In this document: positions 1-8,630 of the stretch, piece by piece
Position numbering within the stretch: the stretch's first letter is position 1
Layout of the letters: each line of letters opens with the position of its first letter
Source: Pseudopedobacter alpinus
GTDB lineage: Bacteria > Bacteroidota > Bacteroidia > Sphingobacteriales > Sphingobacteriaceae
NCBI RefSeq assembly: GCF_042684645.1
Contig: NZ_JBHULV010000021.1
Span: 1-64,000, forward strand
Length of the DNA: 64,000 nucleotides
Reading direction: 5' to 3'
Translations under genes and position numbers: made by a program
The notes under the pieces: model-generated
What the model was told of the DNA's origin: nothing
Seen by the model: only the letters and a program-made list of their open reading frames with translations
Database searches by the model: none

Positions 1-77
1 ACATTCGTTTGTTCATAGTTTCAAATTTAATGTGTTTATATTAAATCTGACAATAAAATCCCTCTAGTCAAAGGTAG

Positions 78-206
78 CAACTCCATTTAACAGATAATCC
101 CAATGTTAAAGTAACGATTACACAAGCAACATCCTCAAATGGAAGTGCAACTGTTGATTTTAACTTTAATGGTGTTGTGAAAACATACGCCATTAATTTA
201 GAGTAA
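78..206 (+). pseudogene. 3' remnant of a plus-strand gene, no visible start
   Basis: A 42-codon open stretch ends with TAA at 204-206. An in-frame TAG at 75-77 lies just upstream and there is no start codon in between. The peptide ends in a beta-rich tail (SNGSATVDFNF... YAINLE) that resembles the end of a secreted or surface protein. The gene-end character is supported by a 12-bp hairpin 36 bp downstream. The window edge prevents telling a truncated or frameshifted gene from chance. I do not recognise a family. Confidence 0.3.
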
Positions 207-538
207 TTCGATACTGAGCGTTTCACTAATTTAATATTCTTAAATAAGGCTGTTTGGAAAGACAGCCTTATTTCATTTAACCATTAGTTTTCATTTTCTA
301 ATATTTTATATGGTTTTAATAACTATTAACATTTCATTTTTAAGTACAGAAGGATTTTAAATGTTCGATTAAAGTTTTTCACACGTTGCCGATTATTTAT
401 AGACTACGAATTTTGTTTTTGGCATAATTACCGATTATAATAGTTTACAAAAAACTAGAAATAATAAAATTGTAGATTTTAGTAACCATGAAAGCTGTAA
501 ATTTTGAATAGGTTACTATTTATATAAATTATAAAAAC
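207..538. other. Intergenic region between convergent transcription units
   Basis: This AT-rich stretch holds the terminator at 242-273. It also has an 8-bp inverted repeat, TAGTAACC (480-487) with GGTTACTA (511-518), separated by 23 nt, just beyond the end of the minus-strand operon. No coding sequence, RNA gene or promoter motif was recognised. Confidence 0.5.
242..273 (+). terminator. Hairpin terminator (12-bp stem), probably bidirectional
   Basis: The arms AAATAAGGCTGT (242-253) and ACAGCCTTATTT (262-273) are perfectly complementary around an 8-nt loop. The right arm ends in T residues. It follows the plus-strand gene fragment ending at 206. It could also stop minus-strand transcription from the operon whose last stop is at 539, since the sequence between holds no gene. 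Confidence 0.7.
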
Positions 539-1555
539 CTAATCGATTGACACCATGGCTTTAATGACTCCATTTTTAGGATCTAACCAGGAAGAAAATT
601 CCTCTTTAACTTTTTCAAAATTAACCCGATGGGTAATATAAGTTTGTGGGTTTACTAATCCTTTTTTCATAGAAGAAATTACATGTTCAAAATCTTCTTT
701 GGTGGCGTTTCTACTACTCATTAATGTAGTTTCTCTTTTATGAAACTCGGGATGTGAAAATGAGATAGGTTCTTTTTGTAAACCAATTAAAACATATCTA
801 CCTCCATGAGCTAAAAAATTAATTCCATTATTTATAGCTTTCAAATTACCAGTGGCATCAATTACTACTGTCGGCATATCGCCATTGGTAATTTCTAATA
901 ATCTCTCTATTACATTTTCAGAAATGGCATTTACCGATGCATATACGCCAAGTTCTTTTTTGCAAAAATCTAAACGCATATCGTTTACATCTAAAGCAAT
1001 AACTTTTGCACCAGCAATTTTGGCAAATTCCATAGTTCCCAAACCTATGGGACCCGCTCCTACCACTAAAACAAATTCTTCTGGTTTAACTTGAGCTTGT
1101 CTAACTCCATGTGCTCCAATGGCTAATGGCTCTACCAAAGCCAATTCATCAAAACTTAAACCTTCGCCATGTAATAAATACTTTAATGGTACACTCACAT
1201 ATTCTGACATTCCACCATCTATATGCACACCAAAAACTTGAATATGACTGCAACAATTTGGTTTTCCGCTGCGGCAAGCGATACAAGTGCCATCAGAAAA
1301 ATAAGGAATAAACGTTACTGCTTCTCCTTTCTGAAAACCTGGTGCATTATCAAAGTCGATTAGCTCGCCAGAAAGTTCGTGACCTAAAATGCGTGGATAA
1401 CTAAAAAATGGCTGAGTGCCTTCAAAAGCATGTAAATCTGTCCCGCAAATTCCTATTCTTTTAATTTTAATAATAGCATGGTCTTTTTCTAAAAGAGGCT
1501 GAGTAGATTCTTGATAAGTAAATTCACCTGGACTGGTACAAACCAATGTTTTCAT
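539..1555 (-). CDS. Zinc-dependent medium-chain alcohol/polyol dehydrogenase
   Basis: A cytoplasmic MDR-family oxidoreductase of 338 aa, the usual length. Visible features: the catalytic zinc motif with C37 and H59-E60 (GHELSG), a structural-zinc loop around residues 88-102 (D88, C91, C94, C102, with Asp where the first Cys is usual), and a Rossmann motif GAGPIG at 166-171 followed by D189, which suggests NAD rather than NADP. It is the last gene of the minus-strand operon and follows the lactonase by 12 nt. That places it in the fucose/rhamnose-type catabolic block, perhaps oxidising a sugar, sugar acid or lactaldehyde. Family assignment is firm; the substrate is inferred only from neighbours. 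Confidence 0.85.
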   Translation of the reverse strand: MKTLVCTSPGEFTYQESTQPLLEKDHAIIKIKRIGICGTDLHAFEGTQPFFSYPRILGHELSGELIDFDNAPGFQKGEAVTFIPYFSDGTCIACRSGKPNCCSHIQVFGVHIDGGMSEYVSVPLKYLLHGEGLSFDELALVEPLAIGAHGVRQAQVKPEEFVLVVGAGPIGLGTMEFAKIAGAKVIALDVNDMRLDFCKKELGVYASVNAISENVIERLLEITNGDMPTVVIDATGNLKAINNGINFLAHGGRYVLIGLQKEPISFSHPEFHKRETTLMSSRNATKEDFEHVISSMKKGLVNPQTYITHRVNFEKVKEEFSSWLDPKNGVIKAMVSID

Positions 1556-1567
1556 ATATTTTATCGA

Positions 1568-2395
1568 CTATAAATTGTAAAACGAAGTAGCGTTTTTACC
1601 AAACAATAATTGCTGGTCTTGAACGTCTAATTTTTGAGTGTAATTTTGTAAAATTTGTAACGCTTTTTGGTAACCGCCAGCAACATTACAAACTGGCCAA
1701 TCCGAACCATACATTAATCTTTTAACTCCGAAAGATTCGAAAACAACATCTAAATAGGGTTCAAAATCACTTTCTTTCCAGTTATTAAAATCTGCTTCTG
1801 TAACCATTCCAGATATTTTGCAATACACATTTTCATTTTCTGCGATAGCAATTATACCTTTTTTCCAATCCTCTATATTTTGATTTTTAATATCGGGCTT
1901 GGCGATATGGTCTATTACAAATTTTTGTTTTGGGAAGGCTTTAACAAACTCTAAAGTATAAGTTAATTGATCTGGAAAGATGAGAACATCATAAGTGAAA
2001 TTGTACTTTTCTAATAAAGAAATCCCATGCCTAAAGGCTGGTCTCAACATAAAATTTCTTTGACTTTCTCCTTGCAAAACATGCCTAAAACCTTTCATTT
2101 TAGGATTTTGGGCGTAGTGAGCTAATCTATCTTCTACATTTAAACTTTGTAAATCAACCCATCCTACTACACCTTTAATAAAATCGTTATCCTTTGCAAA
2201 ATTTAAAAGAAAATCATTTTGTATTTCGGTTTGATCTGCCTGAACGGCAACACAACCATCAAAACCGTTTTCCTCTAAAATGGGTTTCAAATCTCGTGGA
2301 AGAAAATCCTTTCTTATAGCCGACATTTCTTCATTAATCCAGCTATCTCTTACCGGGTCAAAAACCCAAAAATGTTGGTGAGCGTCTATCCTCAT
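1568..2395 (-). CDS. Amidohydrolase-family sugar lactonase (L-fucono/L-rhamnono-lactonase type)
   Basis: A cytoplasmic 275-aa member of the amidohydrolase_2 (PF04909-type) family. The N-terminal metal motif DAHQHFW gives H6 and H8, a central VIDHIAKPD motif supplies a further His, and the C-terminal YGSDWPV supplies the catalytic Asp. Proteins of this build next to sugar dehydrogenases hydrolyse L-fuconolactone or L-rhamnonolactone to the aldonate. The stop of the preceding aldo/keto reductase and this start are 1 nt apart, so the dehydrogenase and lactonase steps are translationally coupled. The exact lactone cannot be read from sequence. Confidence 0.8.
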   Translation of the reverse strand: MRIDAHQHFWVFDPVRDSWINEEMSAIRKDFLPRDLKPILEENGFDGCVAVQADQTEIQNDFLLNFAKDNDFIKGVVGWVDLQSLNVEDRLAHYAQNPKMKGFRHVLQGESQRNFMLRPAFRHGISLLEKYNFTYDVLIFPDQLTYTLEFVKAFPKQKFVIDHIAKPDIKNQNIEDWKKGIIAIAENENVYCKISGMVTEADFNNWKESDFEPYLDVVFESFGVKRLMYGSDWPVCNVAGGYQKALQILQNYTQKLDVQDQQLLFGKNATSFYNL

Positions 2396-2396
2396 C

Positions 2397-3401
2397 TTAC
2401 TTTATTTGATAATCGGCTTCTAATAAACCTTCTTTTTTCAGAGTCTCCCAAAAAGAAATCGGTATTTCAACTTGATCCATTTGTAAATTTTTTGCAGTTC
2501 GCTCTGGCGAGCTGCTACTTAAAGCAATACTGCTAACTCCGGGTACGTTTAATCCAAAATATACGCAGGCTTCGGCGGGTTTAATCTCGAATTGTTTACA
2601 TAACTCGTAGAATTTCTCCCTCCAATGATATGCTTTATCATCCTTTGCTAACAGTTGATAATTAAAAAAATCGCCTCCAGTTAAAAAACCACCATTAAAA
2701 ACAGCCGAATTAATAATCAATACGCCTTTAGCATCTAATATTTTAATAAAATCTGCCAGTTCTTTTGGATGACTATATAATGTTAAACTATTGGCAAACA
2801 TCACCCAATCAAAATCTACTTTAGTAGATATTTCTTTAATTATTTCCCAATTTTTTGCGCCTATTCCAATGGCTTTAACTTTACCCTGCTGCTTAAGTTC
2901 TTTAAGCGCTCTGTAGGCTTCTAATATATCGTTAAACCTTGATTTCCTATCTGTTGTATCTTTTGCACCTACCAAATATTCATCAGGGTCATGCACAGAA
3001 ACCCATTGCGAAACCAGTCCGTTTAGCAATTCATTTCCTTGCTCATAGCATTTTAAAATTCCGTCATAAGAAATATCCTGATAAGCATCATATTCTAAAT
3101 CTTTCCAAACGCCTTGTTCAAAAGTAGGCTCATCGGTAATTAAAGGCATTCTTAACCAGCCCAGTTTATTGCTTATGATAACTTGGTCTTGCTTAACGTC
3201 CAAATCTTTTAAACATTTACCCAAACTTTCTAAAGCTAAACCAGCTCCGTATTTTCCGGCGGTATCAAAAACTGGTAAATTAGGGTTCTTTTTAATGGCT
3301 GTTTCTACAATATCCAACTTTTGTTGATAAGGCAAAGCCTGATAAAGATTTCCCAAATTACTGGTTCCCAAAATTATTTTTGGTGCACTTATTTTAGACA
3401 T
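2397..3401 (-). CDS. Aldo/keto reductase, probable L-fucose/L-rhamnose-type 1-dehydrogenase
   Basis: A 334-aa aldo/keto reductase barrel. The catalytic tetrad is visible: D46 and Y51 (FDTAGKYG), K79 (SNKLGW) and H137 (VSVHDPDEY). The long LRMPLITDEPTFE segment is typical of the bacterial D-threo-aldose/L-fucose dehydrogenase group, which oxidises the sugar C1 to a lactone. The gene sits directly before a matching lactonase and behind a 2,4-diketo-3-deoxy acid hydrolase and an SDR, which is the arrangement of the non-phosphorylating fucose pathway known from Xanthomonas and Burkholderia. L-fucose versus L-galactose or L-rhamnose is inferred. Confidence 0.78.
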   Translation of the reverse strand: MSKISAPKIILGTSNLGNLYQALPYQQKLDIVETAIKKNPNLPVFDTAGKYGAGLALESLGKCLKDLDVKQDQVIISNKLGWLRMPLITDEPTFEQGVWKDLEYDAYQDISYDGILKCYEQGNELLNGLVSQWVSVHDPDEYLVGAKDTTDRKSRFNDILEAYRALKELKQQGKVKAIGIGAKNWEIIKEISTKVDFDWVMFANSLTLYSHPKELADFIKILDAKGVLIINSAVFNGGFLTGGDFFNYQLLAKDDKAYHWREKFYELCKQFEIKPAEACVYFGLNVPGVSSIALSSSSPERTAKNLQMDQVEIPISFWETLKKEGLLEADYQIK

Positions 3402-3413
3402 GAAGTTTTGATT

Positions 3414-4268
3414 TTAATGCTTTTGATAAGCTACTGCTTTTTGTTTAGAGCTTCCCAATCCGTCGATTCCTAATTCCATCACATCACCAGCTTTGAGATA
3501 AACCGGAAGAGGTTTTATTCCCATTCCAACTCCTTGTGGTGTTCCTGTAGAAATAACATCTCCCGGTAATAAGGCCATAAACTGGCTTACATAGGAAATC
3601 ATGAATGGTACGTTAAAAATAAAATCTGCGGTGCTGCTATCTTGTACTATTTTGCCATTTAATTTTAACCAAAGCTTTAAGCTGTGCGGGTCTGTAATTT
3701 CATCCTTGCTAGCCATAAATGGACCTAACGGTGCAAATGTATTACAACCTTTCCCTTTGTCCCAAGTGCCATTTCTTTCTAATTGGAAAGCTCTTTCAGA
3801 GACATCATTATGCAAAACATAACCTGCAACATAGTCCATGGCATCTTTTTCATCTACATAAGAAGTGTACTTACCAATTACAATGGCTAGTTCCACTTCC
3901 CAGTCTGTTTTTTCGGAGTTTTTTGGGATAATTACATCATCAAAAGGACCTGCTAAAGAAGTGGTAGATTTCATAAAAATTACTGGTTCTGATGGGATTG
4001 CAGCTCCAGTTTCTTCTGCATGGGCTCTATAATTTAAACCAATACAAAGTATTTTTGAGGGGCGAGCAACTGGACTTCCCCAACGCTCAGACTCTGCAAC
4101 TGGAGAAAGTGTATTTTCTTTTACAATTGCTTCTAGCTTCTCCAAACCATTGGTTTCGAAAAATTCTTCGTTGTAATCTTTAACAAATGGTGAAGTGTCA
4201 AAACGCTTTTCGTCGATTAAAATTCCTGGTTTTTCTTCACCAATGTTCCCGTATCTTATTAGTTTCAT
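3414..4268 (-). CDS. Fumarylacetoacetate hydrolase-family enzyme, probable 2,4-diketo-3-deoxy-L-fuconate hydrolase
   Basis: A 284-aa FAH-fold hydrolase. The N-terminal part (about 1-70) is the short cap domain. The catalytic domain starts at CIGLNYRAHAEE (75-86), and metal ligands E124, E126 (DWEVELA) and D155 (LHNDVSER) are in place. The C-terminal GDVISTGTPQGVG motif is intact. In fucose/rhamnose diketo pathways this family cleaves 2,4-diketo-3-deoxy-fuconate or -rhamnonate to pyruvate and L-lactate. An adjacent SDR that would make the diketo substrate strongly supports that role. Acylpyruvase activity on another substrate is the main alternative. Confidence 0.8.
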   Translation of the reverse strand: MKLIRYGNIGEEKPGILIDEKRFDTSPFVKDYNEEFFETNGLEKLEAIVKENTLSPVAESERWGSPVARPSKILCIGLNYRAHAEETGAAIPSEPVIFMKSTTSLAGPFDDVIIPKNSEKTDWEVELAIVIGKYTSYVDEKDAMDYVAGYVLHNDVSERAFQLERNGTWDKGKGCNTFAPLGPFMASKDEITDPHSLKLWLKLNGKIVQDSSTADFIFNVPFMISYVSQFMALLPGDVISTGTPQGVGMGIKPLPVYLKAGDVMELGIDGLGSSKQKAVAYQKH

Positions 4269-4371
4269 GTTTTGTTTTCTTTTTATTTTTTTGATTGCTC
4301 AAAATCGGTGGTCTGCAGACCGAAGTCGAACGTCTTATATATTGTGTCTTGATTCTTACTTTTGATAATTC
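4269..4371. repeat. Short intergenic repeat remnant with 12-bp palindrome
   Basis: This 103-nt gap inside the operon contains the perfect palindrome GGTCTGCAGACC (4310-4321) followed by GAAGTCGAACG. It resembles the degenerate REP-like elements common between Bacteroidota genes. It could act as a weak mRNA hairpin between the SDR and hydrolase genes. No coding content was seen. Confidence 0.35.
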
Positions 4372-5136
4372 CTAATTGTTCAATTTTATAAATCCACCAT
4401 CTATTGGATAGTCACAACCGGTAATAAATCCTGCTTCATCAGAACAAAGATAAAGTGCTAATGCGGCAACTTCCTCTGGTTTTCCCATTCTACCAATAGG
4501 CTGACTTTTAGAAAGTTTTTCGAAAATTTCTTCCTGATTATCTGGATAGTTCTTGGCGATAAATCCATCAACAAATGGAGTATGAATTCTGGCTGGCGAA
4601 ATACTGTTACTCCTAATATTATCCGCCATATAATCTCTCGCAACAGACATACTCATAGAAAATATTGCGCCTTTACTCATAGAATAAGCAAATCTATCTG
4701 CAATTCCCACCACAGATGCAATTGATGCGGTACTTAAAATTGCTCCGCCACCTTGTTTTTTCATCAGTGGTAAAACGGCATTAAAACAGTTGTATGCTCC
4801 TTTAACATTTACTTGGTAAACTTTATCAAAATCAGCTTCTTCCGTAGTGTCAGCTTTTCCAATATGTGCAATTCCAGCATTATTAACCAAAATATCTACT
4901 TTACCGATGCTTTGAAAAACATCTTTTACCTGCTGCTGAATTGCAACATCGCATGAATAGGCAAAAGCATTTCCAAACGCTTTAATTTCGGCAACGGTTT
5001 CATCAGCGGAAGCTTTATTCAATTCTATAATATGAACATCTGCACCCTGTTTTGCAAACAACAGCGATATGGCTTTTCCAATTCCACTCCCTCCTCCCGT
5101 TATCACCGCCGACTTTCCTTTTAGACTAAACATCAT
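4372..5136 (-). CDS. Short-chain dehydrogenase, probable 2-keto-3-deoxy-L-fuconate/rhamnonate 4-dehydrogenase
   Basis: A 254-aa classical SDR. Visible motifs: cofactor loop TGGGSGIG (13-20), NNAG (86-89), catalytic S138, Y151 and K155, and the C-terminal DGGF. Such enzymes oxidise the C4 hydroxyl of 2-keto-3-deoxy sugar acids, feeding the hydrolase encoded next. The gene begins 10 nt after the GH2 gene stop, so exported enzymes and cytoplasmic catabolism share one transcript. Two ATG codons in tandem open the gene and either may be used. The sugar-acid dehydratase that should supply its substrate is not present in this window. Confidence 0.78.
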   Translation of the reverse strand: MMFSLKGKSAVITGGGSGIGKAISLLFAKQGADVHIIELNKASADETVAEIKAFGNAFAYSCDVAIQQQVKDVFQSIGKVDILVNNAGIAHIGKADTTEEADFDKVYQVNVKGAYNCFNAVLPLMKKQGGGAILSTASIASVVGIADRFAYSMSKGAIFSMSMSVARDYMADNIRSNSISPARIHTPFVDGFIAKNYPDNQEEIFEKLSKSQPIGRMGKPEEVAALALYLCSDEAGFITGCDYPIDGGFIKLNN

Positions 5137-5146
5137 TTATTTATTT

Positions 5147-8100
5147 TTATTGAACTGTTAATTTCGAAATACTTAATTGTTCTGCATCCACGGCAGAAAT
5201 TTTTAAAATGTATGTCCCTGCGTTAATCATACTGCCAGTTGTGGTGGTAAAATAACTCCATTTTCCTGCTATAGATGGAGAAAAATTTGCCAGCTCAGTT
5301 TTCATCAAAGTTCCATCGATGGCAAATAACTCCAATTTCACTTTTAAATCTGTAGAGGTCTGATTCGCATACCTTAAAGTTAGTGAATAAACATCGGCAA
5401 CACCAGTATCAAATGTCCAATTAATAGCACCATTATCCGGCGATTGGAAAGTCAAACTTTCATATTTATAAAGGACTTCCAATTTTAGACTACTATCATA
5501 TTTTGCAACTTCTGGCTTGTAATCCTGAGACGGCTTTAAATCAAAAGCTGGCTCTAATTTAGAAATTGGCGTTGCCATCACCAAGTAATTACCAGCTCCA
5601 TTTAAATTGACCTCTTGGGCGCTAACGTACCTTTTTCTGTAAATCTGATAGGTTTTCCCACCCTCTTCATCAGTTTGCAAAGTGGTTTTGGTATCTTCAA
5701 AATCTTTCAAAAACGAATACTTTTCTTTTACTGGAACTGCCAAATAAACATCTGCTCCTTCATTTAAAGTAAAGGATTTTAACGATTTAGCGTAATGAGT
5801 ACTTATTAAAGTCCCGTTAAAAAGTTTTGGAGGAAGCTCGCTAAAGCTGATGTTTTTATCAATGTAAACTTTATCTCCAATGTCTAACCAATCTTTAACT
5901 TTAAATGTAGCAGATTTTTGCACCAAAGCTTTTGAAGCCGGAGCAGGTTTTACATTTTTGTTTAAACTGGCAACAGCAATAGCTGAAATGATGGATTGCC
6001 CTACGGTTGATTGTGGAAAATGAATTTTTAACAATCCGTTATCCACTTTCACCTTGATGCTTTTTTGGAAAGCGGCATCATGTCCACCTGCTGCCCAAAC
6101 ATCTAAATTGTGAATATAAATGCTATCATTCACTGCAATATTCATCAATCTTTCTCCGCTGTGGTCGTTCAAATCACCTCCACCAATCCAAGGCTCAGTA
6201 AAATAAAGTTCTACCAAATATTCACCGTTTTCAACTGGAAATTCGTATTTCAATTCGTCTCTTCCATATCTAAATTGCTGAAACAAAGGCCAATCTTTGG
6301 TGTTTTTTATCGGGTCAAATGTTCTTCGCTGGCTAGCAAAATAAGCTGGCATATCTTTGTAATTCGCCGTCCATGACGTTGAGCCCCAGCTTTGCTCATC
6401 TTTTTTGTTAATATCAGCACTCCAAACTTGGTTATAACTATCTGTGTAGTCACCACCGCCACAATTTACCCGATATAAATAATTGTAGTTATTTTGCGCT
6501 TTCAGCAAGCCTTCATCTTTGCTCAGTTTCAAGAAATTTGGCGATTTTGGCAGACGATTGAGTACAACGGTATCACGCACCATCGCTTTTCCATCCACAT
6601 AACCGATTGCATAAAGCACATTATATTGGATATTTGCTTTATCCCATGTGAAATGCGTACCTGTTTTTCCACGCTTACGCTTTCCTAAAGAAGCTTCATC
6701 CACATCATTAAACAATTCCACTTCATCACAATTGGAATAAACGGTGATGCCGTCTTTCAATCCCGGTGTTAACCATCGGTTTGGCCAAGTATGCGAAACT
6801 ATATAAACCATTGGTTCTGTTTTGGGTGCATAGTTGGATTTAAACATGTAATAAACGTCCGCTGGTTCTCCCCAAGAAGTAAACAATCCTTTATAATTTA
6901 CTGGTCCAATGGCATCCATTTCGCGATAGCCATCTCCGCCTTGTACCCTTCCAGGATTATCGTGAGAATTGTACAACCAGAAATAATGTCCGCTAATTTC
7001 ATTTTTCACCGAATCGGCCAAACGCACTTTTTGCTCCATCAGTTGTGCCATACGATCTTCGCTGTAAACACCATTCTGGTCTAAAGCACCTTCGGTATGC
7101 AAATCTAAAGTTCGCCAAGCACCATATTCACCTACTAAAACCTGCCTTTTTAAATCTTCGCCATAAGTTGCAGGATTTCCACCATAAGTACCTGTCCAAT
7201 TTTGCGGCACATCCCAATCGGTTCCTTCACCCCCATTACAGGTTGTTACCAAACGTTGTGAAGAACTGGTCGGGTCCATTTCTCTGATGATTTGGGTGCA
7301 CTCCTCGGCAAATTCTTTTGGGATTCGACTTTCATTTTGTAAGCCCCACATCACCACTGCGGGGTTATTCCACCGTTCCCTTACCCAATCTTTCAACAAA
7401 ATTTTGAAATTCTCTTTGAATTTCGGATTATCAAACCAAACATGGGCAGAAAATTGCGTCCACCATAAAATCCCTTTTTCTTCCATCAAATTGCCGTACA
7501 ATAAATTATGCGGCTGATGTGCATCGCGGAAAGCATTGAAACCAGCTTGCTGCATCAAATCCACTCTTGATTGAATTTCCTGTGGCGTAAAAGCATGGCT
7601 GTAACCGATGGCGTGTTCGTATTCTGCAATTCCATTAATAAAAACGGGCTTGCCATTTAAATAAAATCTTTGGTCTTTGGCTTTCGCCGATTTAGGCCAG
7701 CTAACCCATCTAATACCATAATTGGTGGTATCGGTATCTATGATTTTTCTACCGGATTTGATGGTAGTGACAATTTTATAGAGATAAGGATTCTCTAAAG
7801 ACCATAATTCTACATTTTTTAAATGATTGAAAGCTTGCTTTGCGATGATACTTTCATCGGCTTTAAGCGAAAGCTTAGATTCTACCTTTTGTAAAATCTC
7901 TCCAAATTTGTTTATGATTTGATTTTGAACAGTAATTTTAGCTGATTTTTTCTGATAATTTTTTACCTCGGTTTGCAAATGGATAGTGCTATTTTGAGCC
8001 GTTACGGTTGTATCATTCCAAGCATGAACACCAAACGGAACAATCTTTACCTCATTGGTGACCAATAAATGAACCGGACGGAAGATTCCTAAAGGCTGCG

Positions 8101-8629
8101 AACCTTCTGAGAAACCACGCTCATCCGAACAGCCACCACAAACCCAAGGTAAATCCCTAATTTCAGCTGGATGCTCGGCATAAACTGTTAAAGTATTTTC
8201 TTTGCCATCTCTGTAAATGGCATCGCTGGCATCTAATGTAAAAGTGGTTCTCCCTCCTGCATGCTCACCAATTTGCTTTCCATTGAGCCAAACGGTGGCA
8301 TAAGAACTTACACCTTCAAAAAAGAGAAACAACTTTTTATCAGCGGAAGCTTTTACAGTAAACTTTTTTCGATACCAAGCATTGCCATGTAAATTTCCAT
8401 GCATCAATCGGCGGTAGCCACCATAATTATCCCAATTGTGCGGAACGTTTACTTTTTTCCAATCTTGATCTTTAAAAGCTGCGGATTTGAACATACCTTG
8501 TCCTTTCGCATTTTGTTCGTCTAAAGCCGTGTACCAATCGTTGTTCAGCAAAATATCTTGCCTTACTTGAGTAAAACCAGCAGTAAAACACAAAATAAAC
8601 ATTATCAGAAAAAGACCTTTTAACTTCAT
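5147..8629 (-). CDS. Secreted GH2 family glycosidase with malectin-like domain
   Basis: A 1160-aa exported enzyme with a signal peptide (about 1-20, ending FTAGFTQ). GH2 N-terminal sandwich domains span roughly 25-310, followed by the catalytic barrel with acid/base E433 in WGLQNES and nucleophile E501 in LVGEYGAW. A malectin-like carbohydrate-binding domain lies at about 715-890 (VNCGGGDYTD onward). A further C-terminal beta-sandwich region follows. GH2 enzymes are retaining beta-galactosidases, beta-glucuronidases or related. The malectin insertion and pectin context suggest a side-chain galactosidase-like role, but linkage is unknown. It is 2 nt downstream of the GH95 gene. Confidence 0.85.
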   Translation of the reverse strand: MKLKGLFLIMFILCFTAGFTQVRQDILLNNDWYTALDEQNAKGQGMFKSAAFKDQDWKKVNVPHNWDNYGGYRRLMHGNLHGNAWYRKKFTVKASADKKLFLFFEGVSSYATVWLNGKQIGEHAGGRTTFTLDASDAIYRDGKENTLTVYAEHPAEIRDLPWVCGGCSDERGFSEGSQPLGIFRPVHLLVTNEVKIVPFGVHAWNDTTVTAQNSTIHLQTEVKNYQKKSAKITVQNQIINKFGEILQKVESKLSLKADESIIAKQAFNHLKNVELWSLENPYLYKIVTTIKSGRKIIDTDTTNYGIRWVSWPKSAKAKDQRFYLNGKPVFINGIAEYEHAIGYSHAFTPQEIQSRVDLMQQAGFNAFRDAHQPHNLLYGNLMEEKGILWWTQFSAHVWFDNPKFKENFKILLKDWVRERWNNPAVVMWGLQNESRIPKEFAEECTQIIREMDPTSSSQRLVTTCNGGEGTDWDVPQNWTGTYGGNPATYGEDLKRQVLVGEYGAWRTLDLHTEGALDQNGVYSEDRMAQLMEQKVRLADSVKNEISGHYFWLYNSHDNPGRVQGGDGYREMDAIGPVNYKGLFTSWGEPADVYYMFKSNYAPKTEPMVYIVSHTWPNRWLTPGLKDGITVYSNCDEVELFNDVDEASLGKRKRGKTGTHFTWDKANIQYNVLYAIGYVDGKAMVRDTVVLNRLPKSPNFLKLSKDEGLLKAQNNYNYLYRVNCGGGDYTDSYNQVWSADINKKDEQSWGSTSWTANYKDMPAYFASQRRTFDPIKNTKDWPLFQQFRYGRDELKYEFPVENGEYLVELYFTEPWIGGGDLNDHSGERLMNIAVNDSIYIHNLDVWAAGGHDAAFQKSIKVKVDNGLLKIHFPQSTVGQSIISAIAVASLNKNVKPAPASKALVQKSATFKVKDWLDIGDKVYIDKNISFSELPPKLFNGTLISTHYAKSLKSFTLNEGADVYLAVPVKEKYSFLKDFEDTKTTLQTDEEGGKTYQIYRKRYVSAQEVNLNGAGNYLVMATPISKLEPAFDLKPSQDYKPEVAKYDSSLKLEVLYKYESLTFQSPDNGAINWTFDTGVADVYSLTLRYANQTSTDLKVKLELFAIDGTLMKTELANFSPSIAGKWSYFTTTTGSMINAGTYILKISAVDAEQLSISKLTVQ

Positions 8630-8630
8630 C

